Source: Sycon ciliatum (Eukaryota; Porifera; Calcarea; Leucosolenida; Sycettidae). From it: a DNA stretch of 64,000 bases. The DNA lies in the NCBI RefSeq assembly GCF_964019385.1, contig NC_088646.1, positions 14,578,905 to 14,642,904 on the forward strand. The letters are read 5' to 3'. A program made the position numbers and the translations under genes. The notes beneath the pieces were generated by a model. It saw nothing but the letters and a program-made list of their open reading frames with translations, made no database searches and was not told the origin of the DNA. Numbering within the stretch: the first letter of the stretch is position 1; each line of letters starts with the position of its first letter. Of this stretch, positions 20,982-34,200 are shown piece by piece.

Positions 20982-21549
20982 TGTTCAGACGGTAGTACGT
21001 AATATTTCTCTGGCATGGCATCACTAAGACTAGAAGTAATGGTTCCTTTTATTATTGATAGCTGGAGCAGTCCTTTCTCTGTCTTGTGCCAATACTGCAA
21101 TAGTGATTCATGTATCAAGGCCTGAGCTACACTGTAGGCTGTAGTCTTCCCTGTCTCTCTTGTGGTTTTCTATTCATGGGGGCGATCTACAAAGTGGCGT
21201 CATAACTATTTCCAACTGGCCGTTCATGTATTACATGCATCTACTTCTTAGCTGTGTGTTGTTGCTTGTTGCTGTGCATGGTCATACATTTGTATTGCAA
21301 AGTATCATGGCTAGCTTTCGTGCCGTACAACAGCGCGTGTGCGGTGGCTACGCCTCTGCTGTTTTGCCAGCTGACAGTGCGGCATAAATTACTTCATCTT
21401 TGCCTTTTGTCTTCGGTTGTGTACCGACATGGAATGTTTTCGGTTTTAGTAGTTCCTTGGTTCGCGTTGTGTAGCTAGCTAGGCTGCTCTTTCAGGTGTA
21501 ATTGTATTTGGAGTGAAAAGATAAGATAACGTGTTCCTTCGTGTGAACA
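20982..21549 (+). repeat. BEL 3' LTR
   Basis: 568 bp, same length and apparently the same sequence as the 5' LTR. Its two small internal reading frames are identical to those of the 5' copy. Confidence 0.95.
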
Positions 21550-22358
21550 CCCGCTATCACATGCTTGTCAACATAATTATTATGTTGTACAATATCTTTG
21601 GCTACGGCCATTGTAAGAATAAAGATCAATCAAAAGTCAGCAGGGAAGACCTGTGATACACCTTGCAAAAGGGATCATTTGAAATCTGACCAGCAATATA
21701 AAAGCTATCGCCGAGCTTGTCCCAATCACTTCAGCCGACAGTACGTGTCCCATTTTGTGAATCAACCAGTGTTACATCACAGCATGCATATGATGTGCAT
21801 GTGTCATTCAACTATTTTATTCATGTGTCATTCAACTATTTTATTCATGTGTCATTCAACTATTTTTCATGTAGTGTAATACATCATTGTACTAGCAAGA
21901 CGCTTCTACATGTTGTCAGTACTGAGTGCAGGATAACTGGGTAACTTTTGTTACAACTCTGGTCGTACTTCTCAACTTTTAACCACTGGCAACACGTTGC
22001 GCATATACCGATACCTAGTTAGGTTGACAAAACATTCAAAGTTGGACATGCCTGTTATACACTGAATATCAACGAAGATACAAATGCTGGGCCCGAAAGG
22101 AGGGGAGGCGGGGGTGCAGCTTAAACATGGATGCAGCTGTCAAACCCGGAAAATGCAGCATGTACACAAGCGGAATGTTCACTGAATAGCGGCCTGGGTG
22201 AGTTTCTACGTGCATAGGACCATTCATACGAGTACAATCATACAATTTTCAGGTCGTCAAGACAGCATGCAACTTCCGTCTTTTTCGTTAGACACGTTCC
22301 TCTGTCCAAACACACAATGAGAACAGTATAATTGCACGGTATTCACAAGATACAAATT
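21550..22358. other. No gene seen; 24-bp triplication at 21798-21872
   Basis: Unique-looking sequence apart from three tandem copies of GTGTCATTCAACTATTTTAT plus TCAT (24-bp period). Confidence 0.6.
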
Positions 22359-25300
22359 GAGCAGGTCTGCTCAAACCTGAAATCAATCTTTCTCGAAGTT
22401 TTGGGCCTTTTTGCCCGTGATTCTTCACTTTGCGACTAAACTATTCACAGCAGTCCCAAATTTTCGGCGTCACTGAATGCGGTTGCCAGCGGCCTAAAAG
22501 CAAACCAAAAATCAAATCAATGCGACCACTCACATCACAGCTGGGTCATGTTATACAGAGGCACGTTGAAAGTGACACGTGTGCACACATGGTCAAAAAG
22601 CGACAATTTCTAACCTTTCTGCCCGTTCGAAGCTCAAGAACTGACTATTGCCACCCTGATCTTGTTCTATAGCTGGACATAGGGAAGTACACCAAGAAAA
22701 AATTCCACATTTCAATAAACAACTCGCCCAGGTCTGCTCAAGGCTGAAATCAACCTATCTCGAAGTTTTGGGCCTTTTTGCCCGTGATTCTTCACTTTGT
22801 GACTAAACTCTTCACAGCAGTCTCAAATTTTCGGCGTCACTGAATGCGGGTGCCAGCGGCCTACAAGTAAACCATAAATGAAAACAATGCGACCACTCAC
22901 ATCACAGCGGAGTCATGTACAGAGGTACGTTGGAAGGGACATGTCGGCAAATGATAGAAAACGACAATTTCTCCCCTTTCTGCCTGTTCGAAGCTCAAGT
23001 ACTGACCATCGACACCTGGATCTTGTTGCATAGCTGGACATAGGGAAGTCCACCAAGAAAAAATTCCACATTTCAATAAACACTTCGCCCAGGGCTGCTC
23101 AAAGCTGAAAATCAATCCATCTCGAAGTTTTGGGCCCTTTTGCCCGTGATTCTTCATTTTGCGACTAAACTATACACAGCAGTCCCAAATTTTTGGCGTC
23201 GCTGAATGCGGGTGCCAGCGGCCTACAAGTAAACCAAAAATGAAATCAATGCGACCACTCACATCACAGCTGGGTAATGTTATACAGAGGTACGTTGAAA
23301 GTGCCACATGGGCACAAATGGTCAAAAAGCGACAATTTCTCACCTTTCTGCCAGTTCGAAGCTCAAGAACTGACCATAGCCACCGGGATCTTGTTGCATA
23401 GCTGGACATAGGGAGGTGCACCAAGAAAAAAATTCCACATTTCAATGAACACTTCGCCCAGAGCTGCTCAAAGCTGATATCAACCTATCTCGAAGTTTTG
23501 GGCCTTTTTGCCCGTGATTCTTCACTTTGCGACTAAACTATTCACAGCAGTCCCAAATTTTCGGCGTCACTGAATGCGGGTGCCAGCGGCCTACAGGCAA
23601 CGTTGAGGTACGAGGTACGTTGAAAGTGACAAGTGGACACAAATGGTCAAAATGCGACAATTTCTCATCTTTCTCCCAGATCCAAGCTCAAGAACCGACC
23701 ATCGCCACCCTGATCTTGTTGCATAGCTGGACATAGGGAAGTGCACCAAGAAAAAATTCCACATTTCAATAAACAACTCGCCTACGTCTGCTCAAAGCTG
23801 AAATCAATCAATCTCAATCTCAATCAATGCGACCACTCACATCACAGCTGGGTCATGTTATACAGAGATACGCTGAAAGTGACACGTGGGCACAAATGGC
23901 CAAAAAGCGACAATTTCTCACCTTTCTGCTTGTTCGAAGCTCAAGAACTGACCATCGCCATACGGATATTGTTGCAAAGCTGGACATAGGGAAGTGAACA
24001 AGAAAAAATTCCCCATTTCAATAAACACTTCGCCCAGAGCTGCTCAAAGCTGATATCAACCTATCTCGAAGTTTTGGGCCTTTTTGCCTGTGATTCTTCA
24101 CTTTGCGACTAAACTATTCACAGCAGTCTCAAATTTTCGGCGTCACTGAATGTGGGTGCCAGCGGCCTACAAGCACACCAAAAATCAAATCAATGCGACC
24201 ACTCAAATCACAGCTGGGTCATGTTATACAGAGGTACGTTGAAAGTGACACTTGGGCACAAATGGTCAAAAAGCGACAATTTCTCCCCTTTCTGCCCGTT
24301 CGAAGCTCAAGAACTGACTATCGCCACCCTGATCTTGTTGTTTAGCTGGACATAGGGAAGTACACCAAGAAAAAATTCCACATTTCAATAAACAACTCGC
24401 CTACGTCTGCTCAAAGCTGAAATCAATCAATCTCGAAGTTTTGGGCCCTTTTGCCTGTGATTCTTCACTTTGCCAATAAACTATTCACAGCAGTCCCAAA
24501 TTTTCGGCGTCACTGAATGCGGGTGCCAGCGGCCTACAAGTAAAAAAAAAATTAAATCAATGCGATCACTCACATCACACCTGGGTCATGTTATAGAGAG
24601 GTACGTTGGAAGTGACACTGGGCACAAATGGTCAAAAAGCGACAATTTCTCACCTTTCTGCCTGTTCGAAGCTCAAGAACTGACGATTGCCACCCTGATC
24701 CTTTTGCATAGCTGGACATAGGGAAGTGCACCAAGAAAAAATTCCACATTTCAATAAACTTTTCCCCAGGGCTGCTCAAAGCTGAAATCTTTCTATCTCG
24801 AAGTTTTGGCCCTTCTGGCCCGTGATTCTTCACTTTGCGACTAAACTATTCACAGCAGTGCCAAATTTTCGGCGTCACTAACAGCGGGTGGCAGCAGCCT
24901 ATAAGCAAACCAAAAATGAAATCAATGCGACCACTCACATCACAGCTGGGTCATGTTATAGAGAGGTACGTTGAAAGTGACACGTGTGCACAAATGGTCA
25001 AAACGCGACAATTTCTCACCTTTCTGCCAGTTCGAAGCTCAACAACTGACCATCGCCACCCTGATCTTTTTGTATAGCTGGACATAGGGAAGTGCACCAA
25101 GAAAAAATTCCACACTTCAATAAAGACTTCCCCCAGGGCTACTCAAAGCTGAAATCAATCCATCTCGAAACTTTGGGCCCTTTTGCCGGTGATTCTTCAC
25201 TTTTCTCACCTTTCTGCCCGTTCGAAGCTCAAGAACTGACCGAGGGCTGCTCAAAGCTGATATCTATCTATCTGGAAGTTTTGGGCCTTTTTGGCCCGTG

Positions 25301-27450
25301 ATTCTTCACTTTGCGACTAAACTATTCACAGCAGGGCCAAATTTTCGGCGTCACTGACAGCAGGTGGCAGCGGCCTATAAGCAAACCAAAAATAAAATCA
25401 AACCGACCACTCACATCACAGCTGGGTCATGTTATAGAGAGGTACGTTGAAAGTGACATGTGTGCACAAATGGTCAAAACGCGACAATTTCTCACCTTTC
25501 TGCCTTTTCGTAGCTCAAGAACTGACCATCGCCACCCTGATCTTCTTGTATAGCTAGACATAGGGAAGTGCACCAAGAAAATATTCCACACTTAAATAAA
25601 CACTTCCCCCAGGGCTGCACAAAGCTGAAATCAATCCATCTCGAAGTTTTGGGCCCTTTTGCCCGTGATTCTTCACTTTGTGACTAAACTATTCACAGCA
25701 GCAGAAATTTTTGGCGTCGCTGAATGCGGGTGCCAGCGGCCTACAAGTAAACCAAAAATTAAATCAATGCGATCACTCACATCACAGCTGGTTCATGGTA
25801 TACAGAGGTACGTTGAAATTGACACGTGGGCACAAATGGTCAAAAAGCGACAATTTCTCACCTTTCTGCCAGTTCGAAGCTCAAGAACTGACCATCGCCA
25901 CCCGGATCTTGTTGCAGAGCTGGACATAGGGAAATGCACCAAGAAAATTTCCCCATTTCAATAAACACTTCGCCCAGAGCTGCTCAAAGCTGATATCAAC
26001 CTGTCTCGAAGTTTTGGGCCTTTTTGCCCGTGATTCTTCACTTTGCGACTAAACTATTCACAGCAGTGCCAAATTTTCGGCGTCACTGAATGCGGGTGCC
26101 AGCGGCCTACAAGCAAACCAAAAATGAAATCAATGCGACCACTTACATCCCAGCTGGGTAATGTTATAGAGAGGTACGCTGGAAGTGACACGTGGGCACA
26201 AATGGTCAAAAAGCAACAATTTCTCACCTTTCTGCCCGTTCGAAGCTCAAGAACTGACCATCGCCACCCTGATCTTGTTGCATAGCTGGACATAGGGAAG
26301 TGCACCAAGAAAATATTCCACACTTAAATAAACACTTCCCCCAGGGCTGCACAAAGCTGAAATCAATCCATCTCGAAGTTTTGGGCCCTTTTGCCCGTGA
26401 TTCTTCACTTTGTGACTAAACTATTCACAGCAGCAGAAATTTTTGGCGTCGCTGAATGCGGGTGCCAGTGGCCTACAAGCAAACCAAAAATCAAATCAAT
26501 GTGACCACTCACATCACAGCTGGGTCATGTTGTACAGAGGTAGAGTTGAAAGTGACACGTGTGCACAAATGGTCAAAACGCGACAATTTCTCACCTTTCT
26601 GCCTGTTCGAAGCTCAAGAACTGACCATCGCCACCCTGATCTTTTTGTACAGCTGGACATAGGGAAGTGCACCAAGAAAAAATTCCAAACTTCAATAAAG
26701 ACTTCCCCCAGGATTACTCAAAGCTGAAATCAAGCGGGTGCCAGTGGCCTACAAGTAAACCAAAAATTAAATCAATGCGATCACTCACATCACAGCTGGA
26801 TCATGTTATACAGAGGTACGTTGAAAGTGACACGTGTGCACAAATGGTCAAAAAGCGACAATTTCTCACCTTTCTGCCTGTTCGAAGCTCAAGAACTGAC
26901 GATTGCCACCCTGATCCTTTTGCATAGCTGGACATAGGGAAGTGCACCAAGAAAAAATTCCACATTTCAATAAACACTTCGCCCAGGGCTGCTCAAAGCT
27001 GAAATCTTTTTATCTCGGAGTTTTGGGCCTTTTTGCCCGTGATTCTTCACTTTGCGACTAAACTATTCACAGCAGTGCCAAATTTTCGGCGTCACTAACA
27101 GCGGGTGGCAGCGGCCTATAAGCAAACCAAAAATCAATTCTATGCGACCACTCACATCACAGCTGGGTCATGTTATAGAGAGGTACGTTGAAAGTGACAA
27201 GTGTGCACAAATGGTCAAAACGCGATAATTTCTCACCTTTCCGCCTGTTCGAAGCTCAACAACTGACCATCGCCACCCTGGTCTTTTTGTATAGCTGGAC
27301 ATAGGGAAGTGCACCAAGAAAAAATTCCACACTTCAATAAAGACTTCCCCCAGGGCTACTCAAAGCTGAAATCAATCCATCTCGAAGTTTTGGGCCCTTT
27401 TGCCGGTGATTCTTCACTTTGCGACTAAACTATTCACAGCAGTCCCAAAT
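22359..27450. repeat. ~365-bp satellite, about 13 full copies plus partials
   Basis: Units of about 364-370 bp carry GCGACTAAACTATTCACAGC, near 22435, 22799, 23160, 23528, 24104, 24471, 24836, 25312, 25680, 26044, 26415, 27055 and 27420. Truncated units lie near 23800, 25130 and 26710. Each unit has an ~80-codon frame, but the starts are non-ATG and substitutions and truncations ignore the frame. I therefore do not call it a gene. The last unit breaks off after AGTCCCAAAT and joins the 15-bp array. Confidence 0.96.
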
Positions 27451-29177
27451 GTTCGCTCTGTACTTGTTTGCGCTGTACTTGGTCGCACTGTACTTGTTTG
27501 CGCTGTACTTGTTCGCACTGTACTTGTTCGCGCTGTACTTGTTCGCACTGCAAATGTTCGCGCTGTACTTGTTTGCGCTGTACTTGTTTGCGCTGTACTT
27601 GTTCGCACTGTACTTTTGGCGCTGTACTTGTTGGCGCTGTTCTTGTGCGCGCTGTTCTTGTTTGCGCTGTACTTGTTTGCGCTGTACTTGTTCGCACTGT
27701 AATTGTTTGCGCTGTACTTGTTGGCGCTGTACTTGTTGGCGCTGTACTTGTTTGCGCTGTACTTGTTGGCGCTGTTCTTGTTTGCGCTGTTCTTGTGCGC
27801 GCTGTTCTTGTTTGCGCTGTACTTGTTTGCACTGTAATTGTTTGCGCTGTACTTGTTGGCGCTGTACTTGTTGGCGCTGTACTTGTTTGCGCTGTACTTG
27901 TTTGCGCTGTACTTGTTTGCGCTGTACTTGTTTGCGCTGTTCTTGTTTGCGCTGTTCTTGTTCGCGCTGTACTTGTTCGTGCTGTACTTGTTGGCGCTGT
28001 ACTTGTTGGCGCTGTACTTGTTCGCACTGTTCTTGTTTGCACTGTACTTGTTTGCGCCGTACTTGTTTGCGCTGTACTTGTTTGCGCTGTACTTGTTGGC
28101 GCTGTACTTGTTGGCGCTGTACTTGTTGGCGCTGTACTTGTTCGCACAGTACTTGTTTGCGCTGTACTTGTTCGCACTGTACTTGTTCGCACTGTACTTC
28201 TTCGCACTGTACTTCTTCGCGCTGTACTTGTTGACGCTGTACTTGTTGGCGCTGTACTTGTTGGCGCTGTACTTGTTTGCGCTGTACTTGTTTGCGCTGT
28301 ACTTGTTTGCGCTGTACTTGTTTGCGCTGTTCTTGTTTGCGCTGTACTTGTTCGCGCTGTACTTGTTGGCGCTGTACTTGTTGGCGCTGTACTTCTTCGC
28401 GCTGTACTTGTTGGCGCTGTACTTGTTGGCGCTGTACTTGTTGGCGCTGTACTTGTTGGCGCTGTACTTGTTTGCGCTGTACTTGTTTGCACTGTACTTG
28501 TTTGCGCTGTACTTGTTCGCACTGTATATGTTCGCACTGTATATGTTTGCACTGTACTTGTTCGCACTGTACTTTTTGGCGCTGTACTTGTTGGCGCTGT
28601 TCTTGTGCGCGCTGTTCTTGTTTGCGCTGTACTTGTTTGCGCTGTACTTGTTCGCACTGTAATTGTTTGCGCTGTACTTGTTGGCGCTGTACTTGTTGGC
28701 GCTGTACTTGTTGGCGCTGTACTTGTTGGCGCTGTACTTGTTTGCGCTGTACTTGTTCGCACCGTACTTGTTCGCACTGTACTTGTGCGCGCTGTTCTTG
28801 TTTGCGCTGTACTTGTTCGCGCTGTACTTGTTCGCGCTGTACTTGTTCACGCTGTACTTGTTTGCGCTGTACTTGTTCGCACTGTACTTGTTGGCGCTGT
28901 ACTTGTTCGCACTGTACTTGTTCGCACTGTACTTTTTGGCGCTGTACTTGTTGGCGCTGTACTTGTGCGCGCTGTTCTTGTTTGCGCTGTACTTGTTTGC
29001 GCTGTTCTTGTTTGCGCTGTACTTGTTCGCACTGTACTTGTTCGCGCTGTACTTGTTCGCGCTGTACTTGTTTGCGCTGTACTTGTTCGCGCCGTACCTG
29101 TTTGCGCTGTACTTGTTCGAACTGTACTTGTTCGCACTGTATATGTTCGCACTGCACTTGTTCCCACTGTATATGTT
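27451..29177. repeat. 15-bp minisatellite array 1, about 115 copies
   Basis: Unit GCTGTACTTGTTNGC, variable mainly at N and at GCG/GCA. A 15-bp period keeps all six frames open, giving apparent proteins of up to 615 residues (repeats such as LFALY, NKYSA and QREQV). Near-identical blocks around the rare TCTTGTGCGC variant at 27641 and 28601 are exactly 960 bp (64 units) apart, showing segmental duplication within the array. Confidence 0.97.
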
Positions 29178-29208
29178 GGACTCAGTAGAGCGTCCAGCCC
29201 CTATATGA

Positions 29209-29450
29209 TGTCCAACCCCTATGTAGAGTCCATTGGTCCAAAATCCACTGTACAGAGTCCAAACTTGGAATCAACTGTGATCTCAAAGTTTAGATGGACA
29301 TCACTCCCTGTATAGAGTCCAGCCAATTGGCTTCACCCCTATATAGAGTACATTGGTCCAAAATCAACTGTACGGAGTCCAAACTTTGAAATCAACTATA
29401 AAGAGTCTTTATGTGGACAACACTCCCTGTATAAAGTCCAGCCAATTAGG
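29209..29450. repeat. 120-bp tandem duplication, GAGTCCA-rich
   Basis: Two diverged copies, each with ATTGGTCCAAAATC (29231 and 29351) and CTCCCTGTATARAGTCCAGC. About 100 bp of this flank recurs in inverted orientation at about 42710-42805. Confidence 0.85.
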
Positions 29451-30769
29451 CATCCCCTATCCAGAGTTTGAAATTAGACATAGGATCTGCTGTAAGCAGT
29501 GAATATTAACCAGAAAACAGCCTCTCCCTTTAATCCTTTACATCATTCACTTCTCAAGATAAAAAATAAGTATTGAGGCGCCACTGCGCCACTTTATTAC
29601 ATGAAAAACCCTACAAACACCATCCTCAAATCAAGTGGTCTCTTCGCAGACGCTGCAAATTACAATATCTCAATCATGTAGTGTTGCCAAAGTATTGTGC
29701 ACGCACACACACACATGCACACACCCACACAACGCCAAGAAAATACCTAGAAAAAAGACCAAGAATTGAAAGAGAATAATGGAGAGCCAAGGATTAATTA
29801 TTTGTTTTAAATTATTGTGCGCGCGCACACACACACAAACTTATACAACGCCAAGAAAACACCAAGAAAAGAGTAGAGACACAATACACACGCAACGCCA
29901 ACAGCCATGCAAACGTCCACCAATTTACACGTAAAGTCAAGAGGAATAACAAATTATTATACGAAACGAATGCATACGTGGGCGGTTGCACGCACGTTTA
30001 CATACATGTAGTAATGTAAGAGAGTAACATAGTGCAGTAGTCAGCATAATACTAGCACATGCTGAGAGTGCAATAGCAAGCTTCACCATTGCTCATGGCC
30101 ATGCAAATGTTCAGCAGCACTCAGTTCCGCAAGCTTCTGAAGATCAGCACACCTGCAACAAATTGATAGCACAAGGATACGCTTATTACCGTAATGATGC
30201 ATGGGAGCACACAACTACCAAGTTCTCAATGAATGTGATGCTCAATGAAAATCCATCCACTCAAAGACCTGTGAACAGGTGACGGTGGGGACAATAATCT
30301 ATTAGTAATACGAGGAATAAGATCGTTTGTGCACACTCAAGACGCACAGACACACCACCATACATGTAGTGTACACAGTGTTTCACTTCACTGTAACTAA
30401 ATTGAAATGAGATGATTTGAACAATCTGTACAGCGTTGCCGTCAGTCAGTCTTCCCCAAGATGTAAATGCAATGATTTGTTGTCACGAGGCAGTTTCACT
30501 GACACAATGTCATGTTTGTGACATCAAAACGGTTACTTCATGGAATACGAGTACATGTATTAGCTTGAGAAGCTTTTTCTTGTCATCGGCATACAAGAAA
30601 TCCTCCTACTACTACTACTAGTACACTGGCACTGCGTTTGTGGATCCCATTGCATTTGACATCATACTAGAGCCGAGTAGAGGAAGAGTGTCGTGGAGTT
30701 CACATAATTATCACAGGGATAAAAATACATTTCTCATGAAACGAAAGAGCTTGGAAGCTCAGGGCCCTA
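29451..30769. other. No gene seen; CA and CTA microsatellites
   Basis: Short (CA)n tracts near 29700-29730 and 29820-29840 and (CTA)n near 30604-30622. No gene is supported. Confidence 0.6.
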
Positions 30770-31222
30770 CGCTATGCTTTTTTGCCTTGATGACCTAGAC
30801 AAAAAAAAGCATAGGGATGTTATAAATTCTTTAAAAAATTCCTTTTTTTTTAAGACATAACCTGGGATTCGAACCCGCACTATCGCGCCCTGCATGCATC
30901 CCCCGATACACTTCGCATACATACTAATTCTTCCAAGTTGCTTCACATTATTGTATTGTATTGTATTTATTTAAAAGGATTCTCCAAAAGCAAATGGATG
31001 CTTATCACGGAAGTCTCCCACATAAATATCGCAAGAAAAATGGGGAAATGGGGAGAGGAGAGTGGAAGATGAAGCATGGGAAGAAGGGAAACAAGTACCT
31101 AAATATCGAGGTATAAAAGCAGGAAAGAAATCGACGAGGGAAGAAATCACCTCTGCAGATAATAGCGGGACATATAGATGAAAAAAACCCAGCAAGGATT
31201 AATTTCAAGGAAAAAAAATTTC

Positions 31223-34200
31223 TCAAACGGAAAAGTTCGGAATTCCAGTCAGAGAATATCTATGCTGAGAGTAATGAGCCTTTAGAGCAATGCGAAAATT
31301 GACAGAGGACTGAACGCAGCGGATGTGTTCTGGAAGTTTGTTCCATTCCACAGATAAACTGAAGAGAGGGGATTTAAGGAAATGGGCGCCAGAACGAGGT
31401 AAAACTATAGAGGACGGGTGACGACAACTAAGGGATACATTGAATTTGAAACGAATTAGCAAAGACGGAAACTTGTAAAAGACATGATGAAAATACAGCA
31501 AGGACAGAATCTGACGACGCCACTTCAGGGATGACCAGTCACAAGTACGATTAAGAATCTGCTTCGGGGTTTCCCACTCAGGAGGGTGCCGGGTCTTACA
31601 AAGCAGATATGAACGAGCAGCAACGGCTTGCAGTCGGTCTAACGTAAGCGAATCTGAATGGGATACGGCGAGTGACCAGACAGGGACTGCGTATTCTAAC
31701 AGTGGTCGTACGTAACACTTGTAGAGCAAATTCACGGTTGAAGCAGAAAGGAAATGGGCCATATGGCGCAACAGAAAAACACGACTGCGAAACTTATGGG
31801 TGATAGATTTTATATGGTCAGAAAAATTTAGTGAAGGAGTGATAGTCACGCCGAGATGACAGTGGCTATCACCTTTCTGAATAGGCACACCGTTCATTGT
31901 CAAGGGGGATGACGGGCCGGGGGCTAATGCATATTTTTGAAAGGGTAGGTGGACGCATTTACTGGTGTTAAACGTCATGGCAGTAGCTGATGACCATTGA
32001 CAACACTTATCAATGTCAGTCTGGAGCAATGCATGATGGATAGGAAGTGAGGTGTTTGCTGGAGAAACAAGAATTAAATTAGAGTCATCAGCAAAAAGGG
32101 ATAGGGTACTAGAAGCAGGGGCATCAGGAAAGGAGTTGATGCACAGGTTAAAAAGAAGCGGGCCGAGATGGGAACCTTGGGGTACGCCAGCGGTGATGGG
32201 CAAAGGGTCAGAAAGAGTTTGGCCAATGCGAACGCAAATACTACGATCACTGATGAAGTCCTTCACCCAAGAACAGGCAGAAAGAGAACACCAACCTGAA
32301 ACAGATTGAATAACTAAATGATGACTAACTCTGTCAAAGGCCTTAGAAAAATCAAGGAACAGCTGGTCACAAGAAGACTTAGAGTCAAATGCACGCGAAA
32401 CAATTGAGGTAAGCTGTACCAATTGGTCAACTGTTGACCTCTTTCGACAAAAGCCAAACTGGCTGGAACTGATAATTTTATGGCTCTCAACAAACGAGTA
32501 AAACTGACGGCTAATCATAGACTCATACAATTTGGCAACTGCATTTAACAGCGATATAGGACGGTAATTGACTGGGTGAGAAGGATTACCTTTTCCCTTG
32601 AACACAGGTACAACAACGGGAGATTTCCACTCCCTGGGCTGAGTACTGGACAGCAAGCAGCGGTTGAAAAGGGCGGAAAGAGACTGTGACGTGACCTCAG
32701 CTGTTTCACGGAGGATGCGATTGTTCAGCAGTCCAGCGGTTTTACGTTGAATGGGAAGTCTGGATAGCGTGTCAAATACGGACTGCACAGAGAATGGTTG
32801 TATGGAGAACTTCACAGTGGACGTGGGTGTTAAAATACCAGCTGAGTGCAGGTCAGGTGTTAGCAGTGGCGCCTGGCTGTAGCTCGCAAACACTTTGGCT
32901 AGGAGATTCGTCTTTTCCGTATTACTCATGGCTGGGTAGGCTTGGTTGTCATGGTAGAGGTCAGGGATAACCGGAGACGGGCGATTCACATTACAAAGGA
33001 TCTTTGCTTTGCGCCACCATGTACGGGTTCCATGATGCTGAGCCATGTCTCTCGCCATCCTCTCGTGATAATGGCGTTTCGCCTTCCGGAGCAAGGAAGT
33101 AAGACAGTTACGTGAGAGTCTATACGCTATCCAACTATCTGTAGATCCGAGACGTTTGGCCTTGGCGAAGAGGCGATCCCGAAGCCGCCTCTGACGATGG
33201 TGAACAGCAGAGTACCAAGGCTTGTTCGATGGAAATGTGCTTCTCCGGACAACGGGAACAAACAACGATACAGAGTCTTCCAGCGCTGTGCGCCACAATG
33301 ACCAGGCCTCATCAACTGTTTGCGCATTTTGGACGGCATCTAGCAAGGGTAGTTGCCACACGTGGTTGTTAAATGCTTGCCAGTCCGTGTGGGCAAAGTC
33401 GAGCCAGGTGTTTTGTGCAGAAGATATTTGGGCTGTGGAGCCTGCTGATCGGTTGTGGACGACATCGAAAACTACAGGACAGTGATCAGATACCGGTGGG
33501 AGGATGGTGAGATGGGAGACTGCTATTGGAGCATTAGTGGTAACTAGGTCGAGTAGTGATGAACTCTTACCACTTGCGGAGTAGCGGGTAGGCTGTTGAT
33601 CCACAAGTTGCGATAAGCCCAGATCATCCAGGGTGTCATACATGCATGTACCAGCAGGTGTATCAGGATCGGATGCTAGCCATTTCGAGAGGCGAGCGTT
33701 AAAGTCGCCAATGACAAATATGGAAGCTTGAGGACAAGATATTGATTGAATGCAGGTCCGGAGTGCGCTGCAGAACTGATCAGGTGGCTGCCAAGGAGGA
33801 CGGTAACAACAGAACACAAACGTGGAGTTGGGGCGATGCTCTAGTTCTATGCACACAATTTCAATGGTTGGATCAGCAGGCTGAAGATCTGGACGATGTT
33901 TGGTAGCATGGGAAATGGAAGGGTGGAGGAGGAATGCCACTCCACCTCCACGTCGCACGGTATTGTTGTGACGGTCATGCCGGATAATTTTGTATTCAGC
34001 TGACGGTGTTAATATTGAACTTGTGATATCAGGAGTCAACCAGGTTTCAGTTATGCCCAAGATATCTAGTTGAGATGTGCAGAATAAGTTTTTAATTTCA
34101 TCAGCCCGCTTCAGCCAGCTGCATGCGTTAACTGTGCAGATCCTGATACTCGACGGAGACTTCATATCAGGAATACAAGGTGAAAAGTTGAAAGTCAAAG

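Larger units (their letters stand above)
13944..21549 (+). mobile_element. BEL/Pao LTR retrotransposon, full length
   Basis: A 7.6-kb element has two 568-bp LTRs starting TGTT and ending AACA, flanked by the perfect 5-bp duplication CCCGC (13939-13943 and 21550-21554). Internal order is primer-binding site, gag, protease, RT, RNase H, integrase and polypurine tract. The order, the DUF1758-like protease and the DUF5641-like C-terminus are diagnostic of BEL/Pao. By eye the two LTRs show no differences, implying a recent insertion. One in-frame TGA interrupts pol. Confidence 0.97.

Noticed and set aside
22430..27440. An ~80-codon frame repeated in every ~365-bp satellite unit (…NYSQQSQIFGVTECG…)
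   Set aside because: It starts at TTG, is broken in several units and carries replacements as freely as silent changes. It is better explained by recent common descent of the units.
22359..27450. CRISPR-like interpretation of the regularly spaced repeats
   Set aside because: The sequence is clearly eukaryotic, and the repeats are head-to-tail satellites without unique spacers or cas genes.
27414..29315. Reading frames of up to 615 codons in the 15-bp array (LFALY, VLVCAV, NKYSA and QREQV repeats)
   Set aside because: All six frames are open because the unit is 15 bp. There is no unique domain, conserved start or frame-specific constraint.
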